Part shown: positions 8,821-17,646 of the stretch, piece by piece | Layout of the letters: the number at the start of each line of letters is the position of its first letter | How positions within the stretch are numbered: position 1 is the first letter of the stretch | Source of the DNA: Propionibacterium sp. | GTDB taxonomy: Bacteria > Actinomycetota > Actinomycetes > Propionibacteriales > Propionibacteriaceae | Length of the DNA: 64,000 nucleotides | Assembly (NCBI GenBank): GCA_022837595.1 | Contig: JALHFX010000012.1 | Span: 17,226 to 81,225, forward strand | Reading direction: 5' to 3' | Translations under genes and position numbers: made by a program | The notes under the pieces: model-generated | The model's input: only the letters and a program-made list of their open reading frames with translations | Told to the model about the DNA's origin: nothing | The model's database searches: none

Positions 8821-10236
8821 TCAGCGATCCTTACGCTTGGCTCTCGCCCTGATCTGGATATGGACAGGGCTGCCCTCGAATCCGAAGTCCTCGCGTAGAC
8901 GCCGTTCGATGAAGCGCACATAGGGCGGGTCCAGCTGGCCCGAGGTAAACAGGGCGAACGTGGGCGGCGCTGTATGGGCCTGGGTCCCGAACAGGATCCG
9001 CGGCTGCTTCCCACCGCGCACAGGATGCGGGTGAGCGGCAACCACGCGTCCGAGGAACGAATTCAGCTGCCCAGTGGTGACTCGAGTCTCCCACCCCTTC
9101 AGTGCCAGCTGAATAGCCTTCGACAGCTTGTCAACATTTCGGCCTGTGAGCGCGGAAATATTCACCGACGGAGCCCAATCCCACGCATTCAGATCGCGCT
9201 CGATTTCACGATTGAGATAACGTCGGCGTTCTTCGTCGGTCAGATCCCATTTATTGAAGGCGATCACCATCGCCTTGCCCGCCTGCTCGACCTGCGACAA
9301 GATCTTGAGATCCTGCTCGGAAACCGGTTCGGAAGCATCGATCACCACGACACAGCATTCAGCGCGCTCAATCGCGGCCTGGGTGCGCAGCCAGGCATAG
9401 TATTCACTACCGCTGGCCTCTTTCACTCTCTTGCGGATGCCCGCGGTGTCGATCAGCCGGAAGTCCTGGCCGCCAATCCGGACGAATTCGTCCACCGGGT
9501 CAACCGTGGTGCCCGAGATATCCGAGACCACCGAACGGGTTGCGCCCGCCACCTTGTTCAGTAGCGATGATTTACCGACATTCGGCTTACCGACGATCGC
9601 GACACGGCGCGGTCCGCCGATATCGGCCGGACGCAACGCATCGCTGTCAGGCAGCAACGCGACCATCGCGTCGAGCATGTCTCCGGTGCCGCGTCCATGC
9701 AGCGCCGAGACCGGCCAGGGCTCCCCCAGCCCGAGGTTCCACATGCTGGCCGTATCGGATTCGCCGCGCTGATCGTCCACCTTATTGGCAGCCAGCACAA
9801 CCGGCTTGCGGCTACGCCGTAACACCTGGACGACAGCTTCGTCCTCATCGGTCGTGCCGACGGTGGCATCCGCGACGAAGATCACGGCATCGGCCAGCTG
9901 AATGGCGATCTCGGCTTGTTCGGCGATCTGTGCGGCCATGCCCTTGGCATCCGAGGCCCAGCCGCCGGTGTCGACGAGCACGAACTCCCGCCCGGCCCAC
10001 TCGGCGTCGTAGCTCACTCGGTCGCGGGTGACCCCTGGAGTGTCCTGGACGACCGCCTCTCTTCTACCGAGGATGCGGTTCACGAGCGTCGATTTGCCCA
10101 CATTGGGTCGTCCGACCACGGCAACGATAGGGCGTTCGGCGGGCGGTTCGATTTCGGTGGGTTCACTCACCCGCTCAACGCTACCCGACCTGCTCGCATC
10201 GGGACCGACGCTGCCCGCACAACGCTGAACGCTCAA
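8821..10236 (-). CDS. der: Ribosome biogenesis GTPase Der (EngA)
   Basis: Double-GTPase involved in 50S subunit maturation, 471 residues. The two G domains each carry a P-loop (GRPNVGKS at 42-49 and GKPNVGKS in the second), DTPG/DTAG switch motifs and NKxD-type motifs (NKVD, NKWD), followed by the C-terminal KH-like domain. The listed start is a TTG overlapping the cmk stop (TTGA). A GTG 22 codons downstream (10170) is an equally plausible start, since the N-terminal extension is not conserved-looking and neither has a clear ribosome-binding site. The order tyrA-cmk-der is typical of actinobacteria. Confidence 0.95.
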   Translation of the reverse strand: MSVQRCAGSVGPDASRSGSVERVSEPTEIEPPAERPIVAVVGRPNVGKSTLVNRILGRREAVVQDTPGVTRDRVSYDAEWAGREFVLVDTGGWASDAKGMAAQIAEQAEIAIQLADAVIFVADATVGTTDEDEAVVQVLRRSRKPVVLAANKVDDQRGESDTASMWNLGLGEPWPVSALHGRGTGDMLDAMVALLPDSDALRPADIGGPRRVAIVGKPNVGKSSLLNKVAGATRSVVSDISGTTVDPVDEFVRIGGQDFRLIDTAGIRKRVKEASGSEYYAWLRTQAAIERAECCVVVIDASEPVSEQDLKILSQVEQAGKAMVIAFNKWDLTDEERRRYLNREIERDLNAWDWAPSVNISALTGRNVDKLSKAIQLALKGWETRVTTGQLNSFLGRVVAAHPHPVRGGKQPRILFGTQAHTAPPTFALFTSGQLDPPYVRFIERRLREDFGFEGSPVHIQIRARAKRKDR

Positions 10237-10919
10237 GCCGGTGTGCGCAACTCCTCTGGTACCAGTTCGATAACCTTCTCGACGACCTGTTCGAGGGTGA
10301 GCTCGCTCGAATCGATCAGCACGACTCCGTTGGCCGCGGTCTCGAATTCGCTGGACTCCGCATCGGCAGCATCGCGTCCGATCACCTGTTCAGTGACGGT
10401 CTTCGTATCGGCTGCGCCGGCCAGTTCAGCTTCACGACGTGCGATTCGCCGCTGCGGATCAGCTTGCAGCAGGATCCGCAGGTCGGCGTCGGGTGCGACC
10501 ACCGTGGTGATATCGCGCCCCTCGACGATGATGCGTCCGGCATTCGTGATGATCTCGCGCATCCGTGAATTGAGGAGGTTGCGCGCCGCCCGGATACGTG
10601 CGTAACCAGAGACCATGCCCGAAACCTCCGGTTGATGCAGCCGTTCGGTGATGTCGACGCCGTCAAGTCGTATCGCGAACTGCTTCGGTGAAGTAGTGAT
10701 CTCCATCGGTAATTGCGCCGTAGCCGTGATCACTGCTTCCTCGTCGTCGGCCGGAATCCCGTGATCGGAGCACCAGACCGTCAGCGCACGATACATCGAG
10801 CCGGAGTCCAGATAACAGCAATCGAGTCGAGTGGCGACCTCGCGTGAAGTCGACGACTTGCCGGCTCCGCTGGGACCGTCTACCGCGATCACCAGCGCGG
10901 GGCGTTTGGCAGCGTTCAC
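10233..10919 (-). CDS. cmk: Cytidylate kinase
   Basis: Phosphorylates CMP/dCMP with ATP in pyrimidine nucleotide salvage and synthesis. It has 228 residues, with P-loop GPSGAGKSS near residue 15-23, YLDSGSMYRALT (substrate binding), and VVEGRDITTVV-type GRDIT motif (written IIVEGRDITTVV). The start is GTG. The stop overlaps the first bases of der. It sits between tyrA and der in a minus-strand operon that begins at prcB. Confidence 0.95.
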   Translation of the reverse strand: MNAAKRPALVIAVDGPSGAGKSSTSREVATRLDCCYLDSGSMYRALTVWCSDHGIPADDEEAVITATAQLPMEITTSPKQFAIRLDGVDITERLHQPEVSGMVSGYARIRAARNLLNSRMREIITNAGRIIVEGRDITTVVAPDADLRILLQADPQRRIARREAELAGAADTKTVTEQVIGRDAADAESSEFETAANGVVLIDSSELTLEQVVEKVIELVPEELRTPA

Positions 10920-10975
10920 AATGATTCTTCATCCTCTCCGGGGTAAGCCCGATGTCAACTCAGTCCAGCGGTGAA

Positions 10976-12043
10976 TCAGGAGCGCAGGCCCCAGCCTTGT
11001 TCGCGGATCAGCTGCCGCAGCGCGTCAGCGCGGTCTGGCGCCACCGCTATGGACAGATAACCTGCCGGACGTTCGGTGTCATGCTCGATCGACAGATCCT
11101 CGATGTTGACGCCGTTGGTCGTGATGCTGGCGAACAACTGCCCGAGTGCGCCGGGCGCGTCCGGGATCTCAACAACCACCGAGACGACCTCGCCGGGACG
11201 TTTGCCCCGCTTTCCGGGCAACGCCCGGACACCCTCGTTGCCGCGGTTGAGCAGGTCGATCACGACTCGCGGATCGTCGATCGCGTCGATCAGATGATCC
11301 AGATCATCGCGCAATGCCACCAGTTGTTCGCGGATCAGCGTGGTATTCGCCGAGACGATCTGGCGCCACATCGTGACATCGGATGCTGCAATACGGGTGA
11401 CATCGCGCACCCCCTGACCCGCCAACCGCAGGTCTTCGGGTGGCACTTGGGCCAGTCTGGCCGCCGTCAGGCTGCTCATCAGCTGGGGAAAGTGGCTGAC
11501 TTCAGCGACCGCTCGATCATGTTCACCAGGATCGAGTTCCCGGATCCGGGCCTGACAAGTACTGGCCAGCACTCGCACCCGCGCGACGGTCCACTGAGGA
11601 TTCTCTGGACGCGCAGTGATCACCCAGGTGCGATCGACGAAGAGCTCCGAGGCTGCGGTCAACGGGCCGGATTGATGGGAGCCCGCCATCGGATGCCCGC
11701 CGACGTAGCGAGCCAGATTGATGCGCAGGGCTTGTAGATCGGAGGCGATTCGAGCTTTGACCGAGCCGACATCGGTAATCACCGCGCTCGGATATCTTTC
11801 CAGGCTCTCCGCGACGAGCTGAGGGATCACGGCCGGCGGGGTCGCGATGACGACGAGTTTCACCTCTGAAGGGTCGGGGTCTTCCAGGCGTCCAGCTCCG
11901 CGTCCGGCGGCGACGATCGCATGGGAGCGATCGCGGTCTTTCAGGTGGACAACCGCGCCCGCCTCGCTCAACGCACAGCCGATGGAAGCACCAACAAGCC
12001 CGGCGCCGATGATCAGCGTCGGCGAGATCTGATCGATACTCAC
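10976..12043 (-). CDS. tyrA: Prephenate dehydrogenase with ACT domain
   Basis: Oxidises prephenate to 4-hydroxyphenylpyruvate in tyrosine biosynthesis. 355 residues from the GTG at 12043, which lies one base after the prcA stop. The NAD-binding motif GAGLVG is at 13-18. The central helical dehydrogenase domain contains YVGGHPMAGSHQSG, the conserved GGHPMAG signature. A C-terminal ACT domain (about 280-355, beginning VVVEIPDAPGALG) probably provides tyrosine feedback control. Longer starts read into the prcA coding sequence in another frame and are rejected. Confidence 0.94.
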   Translation of the reverse strand: MSIDQISPTLIIGAGLVGASIGCALSEAGAVVHLKDRDRSHAIVAAGRGAGRLEDPDPSEVKLVVIATPPAVIPQLVAESLERYPSAVITDVGSVKARIASDLQALRINLARYVGGHPMAGSHQSGPLTAASELFVDRTWVITARPENPQWTVARVRVLASTCQARIRELDPGEHDRAVAEVSHFPQLMSSLTAARLAQVPPEDLRLAGQGVRDVTRIAASDVTMWRQIVSANTTLIREQLVALRDDLDHLIDAIDDPRVVIDLLNRGNEGVRALPGKRGKRPGEVVSVVVEIPDAPGALGQLFASITTNGVNIEDLSIEHDTERPAGYLSIAVAPDRADALRQLIREQGWGLRS

Positions 12044-12044
12044 G

Positions 12045-12716
12045 TCAGTGGTTGCCCAACAGCTGGTTGAGTTCGACGGTACCGACCCTGCGGAAGGTGC
12101 GCACCTGCGTGCGGGTGCGATCCAGCACGGCCACTTCGAGGGCAACGCCATCGGAGAAGCCCGCCGAAGCCAGCTTGACAGCATCCCCCAGGTCGGCATC
12201 GGCCGCGAAGCTCTTGCCGATCGCTGCGTGTAGCGTCTCGGCAGCACCCCCGATCACGGTGAAACCGGGCTCATCGAAGATCGTGCCGTCGAAACCGATC
12301 CGAAAGATCTGATCCTGATCGGCGGTCTGCCCGAGTTCGGCAACGCTCAGCTCCACCTCGAAGGGCTTGTCGATTCCGGAGCTGAAGGCGGCACCGAGCT
12401 GTTGAGCATACTGATTGGCCAGGCCACGACCGGTGACGTCGCGACGATCGTAGGAATACCCGCGCAGATCGGCATACTGGATGCCGGCAATGCGCAGATT
12501 CTCGAATTCGTTGTACCGGCCGACGGCGGCAAATCCGATCCGGTCGTAGATTTCGGAGACCTTGTGCAACGTGTGGCTGGGGTTTTCCGCGACGAACGCG
12601 ATGCCGTCGCGATACCGCAGTACCACCACCGAGCGGCCCCTGGAGATCCCCTTACGGGCGAACTCGGCACGGTCTTTCATCTGCTGCTCGGGAGCAACAT
12701 AGAACGGCAGGCTCAC
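12045..12716 (-). CDS. prcA: 20S proteasome alpha subunit
   Basis: Outer-ring subunit of the bacterial 20S proteasome, which gates substrate entry. It has 223 residues and starts with GTG overlapping the prcB stop (GTGA). The N-terminus MSLPFYVAPEQQMKDRAEFA matches the actinobacterial alpha gate region, followed by ARKGISRGRSVVVLRY and the Ntn-fold core. It lacks a processed nucleophile, as expected for alpha. The C-terminal tail is short, without the extended acidic tail found in mycobacteria. It is translated after prcB and one base before tyrA. Confidence 0.94.
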   Translation of the reverse strand: MSLPFYVAPEQQMKDRAEFARKGISRGRSVVVLRYRDGIAFVAENPSHTLHKVSEIYDRIGFAAVGRYNEFENLRIAGIQYADLRGYSYDRRDVTGRGLANQYAQQLGAAFSSGIDKPFEVELSVAELGQTADQDQIFRIGFDGTIFDEPGFTVIGGAAETLHAAIGKSFAADADLGDAVKLASAGFSDGVALEVAVLDRTRTQVRTFRRVGTVELNQLLGNH

Positions 12717-13480
12717 AGCATCTCCAGTACTCGGGTGGTGATGGCGGCGACCTGGTCGCTGGTGAGTTGACGCACTCCTTGGTGGCTGGCGCTCATCACC
12801 ACCGGGAAGATCTTGCGAGCCAGATCTGGCCCGCCGGTGGCGGAGTCGTCGTCCGCCGCGTCATAAAGCGATCTGATCGCAGCAGCGATTGCCTCCTCTT
12901 CGCCAAGCTCTGGACGATGAGTCTTCTTCAACGAACCGCGCGCGAAAGCCGCACCTGACCCGATCGCGTGGAAACCGGTCTCTTCGTAACGTCCGCCGGT
13001 CGCGTCGTAGCTGAAGATGCGTCCCTGCTGACGCTGAAGGTCCCAGCCGGCCAGCATCGGGATGACGGCCAACCCGGCCATCGCTTGCGACAGATTGCTC
13101 CGCACCAGTGCACCCAGCCGGTTGGCCTTGCCGTCGAGGCTCAGGGGGAGGCCTTCGACTTTCTCGTAGTGTTGCAACTCAACCTGGAAGAGACGGACGA
13201 GCTCGATCGCGATGCCGGCCACGCCTGCGATGCCGATGATCGTGTACTCGTCGGCGGTGAAGACTTTTTCGATGTCGCGCTGTGCGATGATATTGCCCAT
13301 CGTCGCACGCCGATCACCCGCCATCACTACGCCATTCGTGAATGCCGCCGCCACGATCGTGGTGCCGTGCGGCGCGAGCTCAGCACCGGTGTCGGTCGGC
13401 TTCGGTAACGATTCAGGAGCGACGCGCGCGGCGTAGTGTGAAAACGAACTGGTGAGTTCGACAGTCCCGGAGTTCTCCAT
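12713..13480 (-). CDS. prcB: 20S proteasome beta subunit (proteolytic)
   Basis: Catalytic subunit of the 20S proteasome, 255 residues. A 39-residue propeptide precedes the cleavage site HG/TTIVAAAF, so the catalytic nucleophile is Thr40. The core includes GVVMAGDRRATMGN and IAGVAGIA. Its start is an ATG at 13480 without a clear ribosome-binding site; a TAGGCT hexamer lies 9 bases upstream. The neighbours are prcA downstream and, divergently, a polysaccharide deacetylase. The usual partners mpa/arc, dop, pup and pafA are not adjacent. Confidence 0.95.
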   Translation of the reverse strand: MENSGTVELTSSFSHYAARVAPESLPKPTDTGAELAPHGTTIVAAAFTNGVVMAGDRRATMGNIIAQRDIEKVFTADEYTIIGIAGVAGIAIELVRLFQVELQHYEKVEGLPLSLDGKANRLGALVRSNLSQAMAGLAVIPMLAGWDLQRQQGRIFSYDATGGRYEETGFHAIGSGAAFARGSLKKTHRPELGEEEAIAAAIRSLYDAADDDSATGGPDLARKIFPVVMSASHQGVRQLTSDQVAAITTRVLEML

Positions 13481-13489
13481 GATTGAGAA

Positions 13490-13495
13490 AGCCTA
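13490..13495 (-). promoter_or_regulatory. Candidate -10 box of the prcBA-tyrA-cmk-der operon
   Basis: TAGGCT on the minus strand ends 9 bases before the prcB ATG, matching the actinobacterial TANNNT pattern and giving a very short or absent leader. The divergent 180-base gap (13481-13662) also has to hold the promoter for the deacetylase gene on the other strand. No convincing -35 is seen. Confidence 0.35.
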
Positions 13496-13662
13496 CCTGC
13501 TCGATCTGCTGCGCTGGTCAGAGCCCGAAAGCACCGGACAAAACTGGCCCGCGCGTCACGGCGGCGTGATCGCGGTAACGGGGTCGTCCCCGCTTACCAT
13601 TAGATGGTCGCCCGGATCCCATTTTGCCGGGCAATGGCCAGTCGATCGGGAGAAGTCCAGAA

Positions 13663-15219
13663 GTGAACACCCCTGCTGCGCCGAGACCTCGGCGCCTCGT
13701 TCGGTTCCTCGTCTTTGGCGCCGTTGGCATGCTGCTTGCGGGCTGCGCCGAGCCACCTGCGACGCCGGATTGGACGCCACCGCCGTGGAACGATCGTCCA
13801 GGAACCCGACTTGCTGCGACGACGGTGGATGACACCACCGATCTCAACGATCTGGGCTTCGTCAACCGCCGGATACGCAACGATGCGATCGGCTATCAGG
13901 CCCGCTATGTGCTGATCCCCGGTGCCGACCAATTCAACCAGCGCGTCGACCAGTGGATCCGCCAGCCGCTGACCGGCGCCACTTTTGTTCCGGAAGCGTT
14001 CCCGGTCGGTTCAGGCCTTGCCGACCGCGGATGTGCGGAGGGCTCGCTCGGTTGGGATGCGAACCGAGTGCTCACCGACCCAGCCACCGGCCCCGTCAAC
14101 GGAACCGGAACCGCCCTCACCTGCGACATCGTTGCCGCTTTCGGGACAACCGTGGGCGTAGGGATGCGCGCTGTGAGCGGCACGAACGGTGAGGCTGACT
14201 CTGACGAGATGACCACGCTCTATGTCGATCTTGCTACGGACACCATCATCGATTCCGTGGATTTATGGACACCGGAGGCACCCGCGCAGCTCTGGACCAG
14301 CGCGGTCGAGCAGCTTCGCCGCCAAGCAGGCGGGCTGAGCACCGCACCGATCGAGGCGCCTGCCGATGATCAGATCGCACTCGCAGCACAGGCCTTCACC
14401 AACCCGCGAGGACAAAGCGACGGATCGGCAGTTCTCGTGCTGCCAGCCGGGATCTCAGCTCCCGAACTGACCGGACTCGGCATCGAACAAACCACCGAGC
14501 CGGTGGAAGTGAGCGTCGAGGCGGCCGTACTCACCGAATGGCAGAGCCCTGCCGCTGCTGCACTGAGCAGCCAACAGGGCGAGCCATTCGCGGGCATGCC
14601 CGAATGGAGCCCAACGCTGCCGATCGACTGCTCGTTGCACAGCTGCGTGGCGTTGACCTACGACGATGGGCCCGGTCAACTCACACCCCAGCTCCTCGAA
14701 ACCCTGAAGGCACGCCAGGCCGGTGCCACGTTCTTCGAGTTGTGCACCAACGTGAAGGCGAACCCCGAGATCACCAAGCAGGTGGGCGCCAGCGGCTACG
14801 AACTCGCCAGCCATACGATGACTCATCCCCAACTCACCTCGCTGTCCGCCGAGAAGGTCGATGCCGAAGTCAATGGCTGCGCAAACATGATCGCCGGACT
14901 CACCGGTAAGCCCGTGACGCTCTTCCGGCCCCCATACGGAGCGGTCAACGCCGAGGTGATCAGCGCCGCCGACAAACCCGCGATCTTCTGGTCGATCGAT
15001 ACCAACGACTGGCAGCGACCGGGTGTCGCGGCTCTCATCGAGCGTTCGGTGCCGACCGCGACTCCGGGCGACATCATCTTGTTCCACGATATTCACCCCG
15101 ACTCGGTTGCGGCCGCCGGGCAGGTCGTCGACGGCCTCAAAGACCGTGGCCTCACCCCGGTCTCGGTGACGCAGTTGTTCAACGGATCAGTCCCTGCGGG
15201 ACTGGTGATCAAGAAGTGA
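13663..15219 (+). CDS. Secreted lipoprotein polysaccharide deacetylase (CE4/NodB)
   Basis: Predicted cell-surface lipoprotein that deacetylates peptidoglycan or another N-acetylated glycan. It has 518 residues from the GTG at 13663 (GGGAG about 10 bases upstream). A basic n-region and hydrophobic stretch lead to the lipobox LLAGC with the lipidated Cys at about 28. The middle 300 residues resemble an RsiV/DUF3298-like extracellular region, not firmly assigned. The NodB domain fills the C-terminus: TYDDGP (332-337), metal-binding HTMTH (384-388), RPPYG, and FHDIH. The next gene overlaps its stop by GTGA. Confidence 0.88.
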   Translation: MNTPAAPRPRRLVRFLVFGAVGMLLAGCAEPPATPDWTPPPWNDRPGTRLAATTVDDTTDLNDLGFVNRRIRNDAIGYQARYVLIPGADQFNQRVDQWIRQPLTGATFVPEAFPVGSGLADRGCAEGSLGWDANRVLTDPATGPVNGTGTALTCDIVAAFGTTVGVGMRAVSGTNGEADSDEMTTLYVDLATDTIIDSVDLWTPEAPAQLWTSAVEQLRRQAGGLSTAPIEAPADDQIALAAQAFTNPRGQSDGSAVLVLPAGISAPELTGLGIEQTTEPVEVSVEAAVLTEWQSPAAAALSSQQGEPFAGMPEWSPTLPIDCSLHSCVALTYDDGPGQLTPQLLETLKARQAGATFFELCTNVKANPEITKQVGASGYELASHTMTHPQLTSLSAEKVDAEVNGCANMIAGLTGKPVTLFRPPYGAVNAEVISAADKPAIFWSIDTNDWQRPGVAALIERSVPTATPGDIILFHDIHPDSVAAAGQVVDGLKDRGLTPVSVTQLFNGSVPAGLVIKK

Positions 15220-15830
15220 GCAAAAATTACTATAAATCGAAGCCACGCCTGACCCGGGCGGGCAGACTCGTCCGAACGACAGTGCTTGTGGTCTTCCTCA
15301 TCGGCCTCGGATATGCCGCAACGCTCGGTCCAGTGCACGCAGCGAGGGCCAAGGCCAAGATCCTTGATGGCAGCCAACCGGTTGAGATCACCGAAAGCCT
15401 TACCATCACCCCCGCCGCGTACTGGCTCGATGAGCCGCTCGTTGAGCCACTCGTCGAGTTGCCCATCGTGCCGGACCTGAATTCCTGGGCGGTTTACTTC
15501 GGCGCTCAGAACGGGACTGTGCTGCGTTCGCCTGACCGGCGGCTAACCATTGAGGTCGACGACCTGGGGCAGGGCTCAGCTTCGGACGCAGAAAGCATCC
15601 TGCGCGAGCGGGCTCAACGGATCCTCGGCAAGAATGCTGAGGTACCGGCCATTCGCACTGAAACGATGGCCTCCGGATCGACCCTGTGGCATCTGGACGC
15701 GGATGGGGTGCTCCTTGCCGTGGTCGACCACGACGGCGAATTGGTCGGTCTCAGAGCTCAAACCAGTGGCGGTGAATCTATCGAGAGCTACCGGCCAGCG
15801 ATCGGGCAGCTGGTCGAAACGATCGCATAG
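15216..15830 (+). CDS. Single-pass secreted or membrane-anchored protein of unknown function
   Basis: A 204-residue protein starting with GTG overlapping the deacetylase stop, so very likely made together with it. A basic N-terminus (SKNYYKSKPRLTRAGRLVRT) precedes one hydrophobic helix (about 21-38) ending near an AXA-like site (VHAARA), so it is either secreted or anchored outside the membrane. The remainder is a soluble alpha/beta domain without motifs that I recognise. Function unknown; the coupling suggests a role with the deacetylase at the cell surface. Confidence 0.7.
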   Translation: MSKNYYKSKPRLTRAGRLVRTTVLVVFLIGLGYAATLGPVHAARAKAKILDGSQPVEITESLTITPAAYWLDEPLVEPLVELPIVPDLNSWAVYFGAQNGTVLRSPDRRLTIEVDDLGQGSASDAESILRERAQRILGKNAEVPAIRTETMASGSTLWHLDADGVLLAVVDHDGELVGLRAQTSGGESIESYRPAIGQLVETIA

Positions 15831-15858
15831 CCGTTCGGCTGCGTGCCAGTCATCGGAT

Positions 15859-16809
15859 TTAGCCGAACTCCTCGGCTCGGGCCTTGTTCGCCGCCAGATG
15901 TTCGGGACGCAGATTGCGTGGGATCGGACCGACATAGTCGGGCCCGTAAGCTCCAGCGGCCGGACGACGTTTGCGTAGTGGTGCGCTCACCCCGGGCGCC
16001 ATGCGTCTGGTCATCACCAAGAAACCGGTGTGCGCGGTGGTCGCATGCCCCGGCCTGATCGCGAGACCCTCCGCATGCCAGTCGCGCACCATCACCTCAG
16101 ACGCGGCCGGCTCGGTGAAACCACCGTGCGCACGTAAGGTATCCATCACCCTGCCCATCTGTGTGGTGGTCGCCACATAGCAGCACAGGATGCCACCGGG
16201 CACCAGAACTCCGGCGACGGCCTCCAAGCAGTCCCACGGCGCCAGCATGTCGAGCACCGCACGGTCAATCGGCTCGTCGACGACGACATCGGCCAGATCG
16301 CCCAGGGTTAGCGTCCACGAAGGATGTGGTCCACCGACGAACTGTTCGACGTTCGCCCTGGCGACTTCAGCGAACTCGGCGCGCCGCTCGTAGCTGTGCA
16401 GGCGTCCGGTCGGCCCGATTGCGCGCAACAGGGCCAGGCTGAGCGCACCGGAGCCAACACCGGCCTCCAAGACTCGCGCGCCGGGAAAGATATCGGCGCG
16501 CATCAGGATCTGCGCGGCATCCTTGGGATAGATCACCGCGGCTTCACGCGGCATCGACACCATGAACTCGTTGAGCAACGGTCGGAAAACCAAGTACTGA
16601 AGGCCACCGACAGTAGTGACCACCACACCTTCGGGTCGTCCGATGATGTCATCATGGGCCAGACCGCCCTTTGTAGTGTGAAAGGTCTTCCCGGGCTCCA
16701 GCAGCAGCGACTTGCGATGCCCCTTGGTATCGGTGAGTGAAACCCACTCCCCTTCGGTCAACGGGCCGGTACGCACGCCTGAGAAAGCCGCCGGATCCGG
16801 ATCAGTCAC
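15859..16809 (-). CDS. trmI: tRNA (adenine-58-N1)-methyltransferase TrmI
   Basis: SAM-dependent methylation of A58 in the tRNA T-loop. 316 residues, GTG start overlapping the stop of the upstream HAD gene by 8 bases. The N-terminal small barrel contains GKTFHTTKGGLAHDDIIG and the SAM-binding motif is LEAGVGSGALSLALL (about 114-128). The C-terminal region has MLAPWDCLEAVAGVLVPGG. In most actinobacteria this gene is directly followed by the proteasomal ATPase gene arc/mpa; here it is followed, convergently, by the deacetylase pair. Confidence 0.94.
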   Translation of the reverse strand: MTDPDPAAFSGVRTGPLTEGEWVSLTDTKGHRKSLLLEPGKTFHTTKGGLAHDDIIGRPEGVVVTTVGGLQYLVFRPLLNEFMVSMPREAAVIYPKDAAQILMRADIFPGARVLEAGVGSGALSLALLRAIGPTGRLHSYERRAEFAEVARANVEQFVGGPHPSWTLTLGDLADVVVDEPIDRAVLDMLAPWDCLEAVAGVLVPGGILCCYVATTTQMGRVMDTLRAHGGFTEPAASEVMVRDWHAEGLAIRPGHATTAHTGFLVMTRRMAPGVSAPLRKRRPAAGAYGPDYVGPIPRNLRPEHLAANKARAEEFG

Positions 16810-17515
16810 GCGCGATCCCTTTCACCTGATACCAGACCCGGCTCAGCTCATCAACACTGAGCCCGTCCAGTGTTGAGGTCAGGAGTTGCCCCGGGTACTC
16901 GTCGAGTTCCTGGATACAGGGCACCGCAATGACGACCGCTCCGGACGCGCGTCCGGCCGCGGTACCCGAGATCGTGTCTTCCATCACGATACAGTCGGCG
17001 GCACAGACTCCGAGCCGTTGTGCCGCCAATAGATAGCTGTCAGGAGCCGGTTTGCTGCGCGGCATCTCATCGCCGGCGATCACGACATCGAACACCCCCG
17101 GGCGCATCTTCGCCAAGGCAGTGTCGATCAACAGTCGCGGGCTGGCCGAAACCAAGGCCATCGGCACGGCGCGGTCCTGTAACTCATTGAGCAGTTCCTG
17201 CGCACCGGGACGCCACGGCAACGGTATTTCGTCGAGCCTGCGGATGACCTCCGCCACGATTTCAGCCCACAGCTCACTGCCCGACATGTGGAATGGCTCA
17301 CCGCGCTGCGCCTGGTAGGCGTCGAGGAGCCAAATGAGCGAATCCTCTTCGGAGACACCGCACAGATCGGCGATCTGGTCGTAGGTGCACGTCACACCGT
17401 AGGAGCCCATGATCTCGATCTGAGAGGCGATCCACAATGGCTCGGTGTCGGCCACCGTGCCGTCGAAATCCCACAGCACTGCGTGCGGTCTGGTCTGGCT
17501 TAGCATGCGCCCCAT
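16802..17515 (-). CDS. HAD-superfamily phosphatase (beta-phosphoglucomutase-like)
   Basis: Haloacid-dehalogenase hydrolase of about 237 residues. HAD motif I is VLWDFDGTVAD (nucleophile Asp, with DGTV), motif II has ALVSASPRL, and motifs III/IV are SKPAPDSYL and VMEDTISG. The helical cap follows motif I. Start chosen at the ATG at 17515; an ATG three codons later is also possible, and the much longer upstream frame is not coding-like. Overlap with trmI and this order match the usual actinobacterial HAD-trmI neighbourhood. The substrate is unknown. Confidence 0.88.
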   Translation of the reverse strand: MGRMLSQTRPHAVLWDFDGTVADTEPLWIASQIEIMGSYGVTCTYDQIADLCGVSEEDSLIWLLDAYQAQRGEPFHMSGSELWAEIVAEVIRRLDEIPLPWRPGAQELLNELQDRAVPMALVSASPRLLIDTALAKMRPGVFDVVIAGDEMPRSKPAPDSYLLAAQRLGVCAADCIVMEDTISGTAAGRASGAVVIAVPCIQELDEYPGQLLTSTLDGLSVDELSRVWYQVKGIARD

Positions 17516-17646
17516 TGTCTCAGCCCGGCGGCATCGGGGCGAATCAGATCGTGTTGATCTCGCTCGTCTTGCCGGCGCATCTCGGATCTCTCGGGATAAT
17601 GGTCGCAAATGTCCACGGTTTCTGCACCTGAAAGGGGTCTCCTCAG

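Noticed and set aside
10952..11737. Plus-strand open frame of 261 codons opposite tyrA
   Set aside because: It is antisense to a firmly identified prephenate dehydrogenase and has no start signal.
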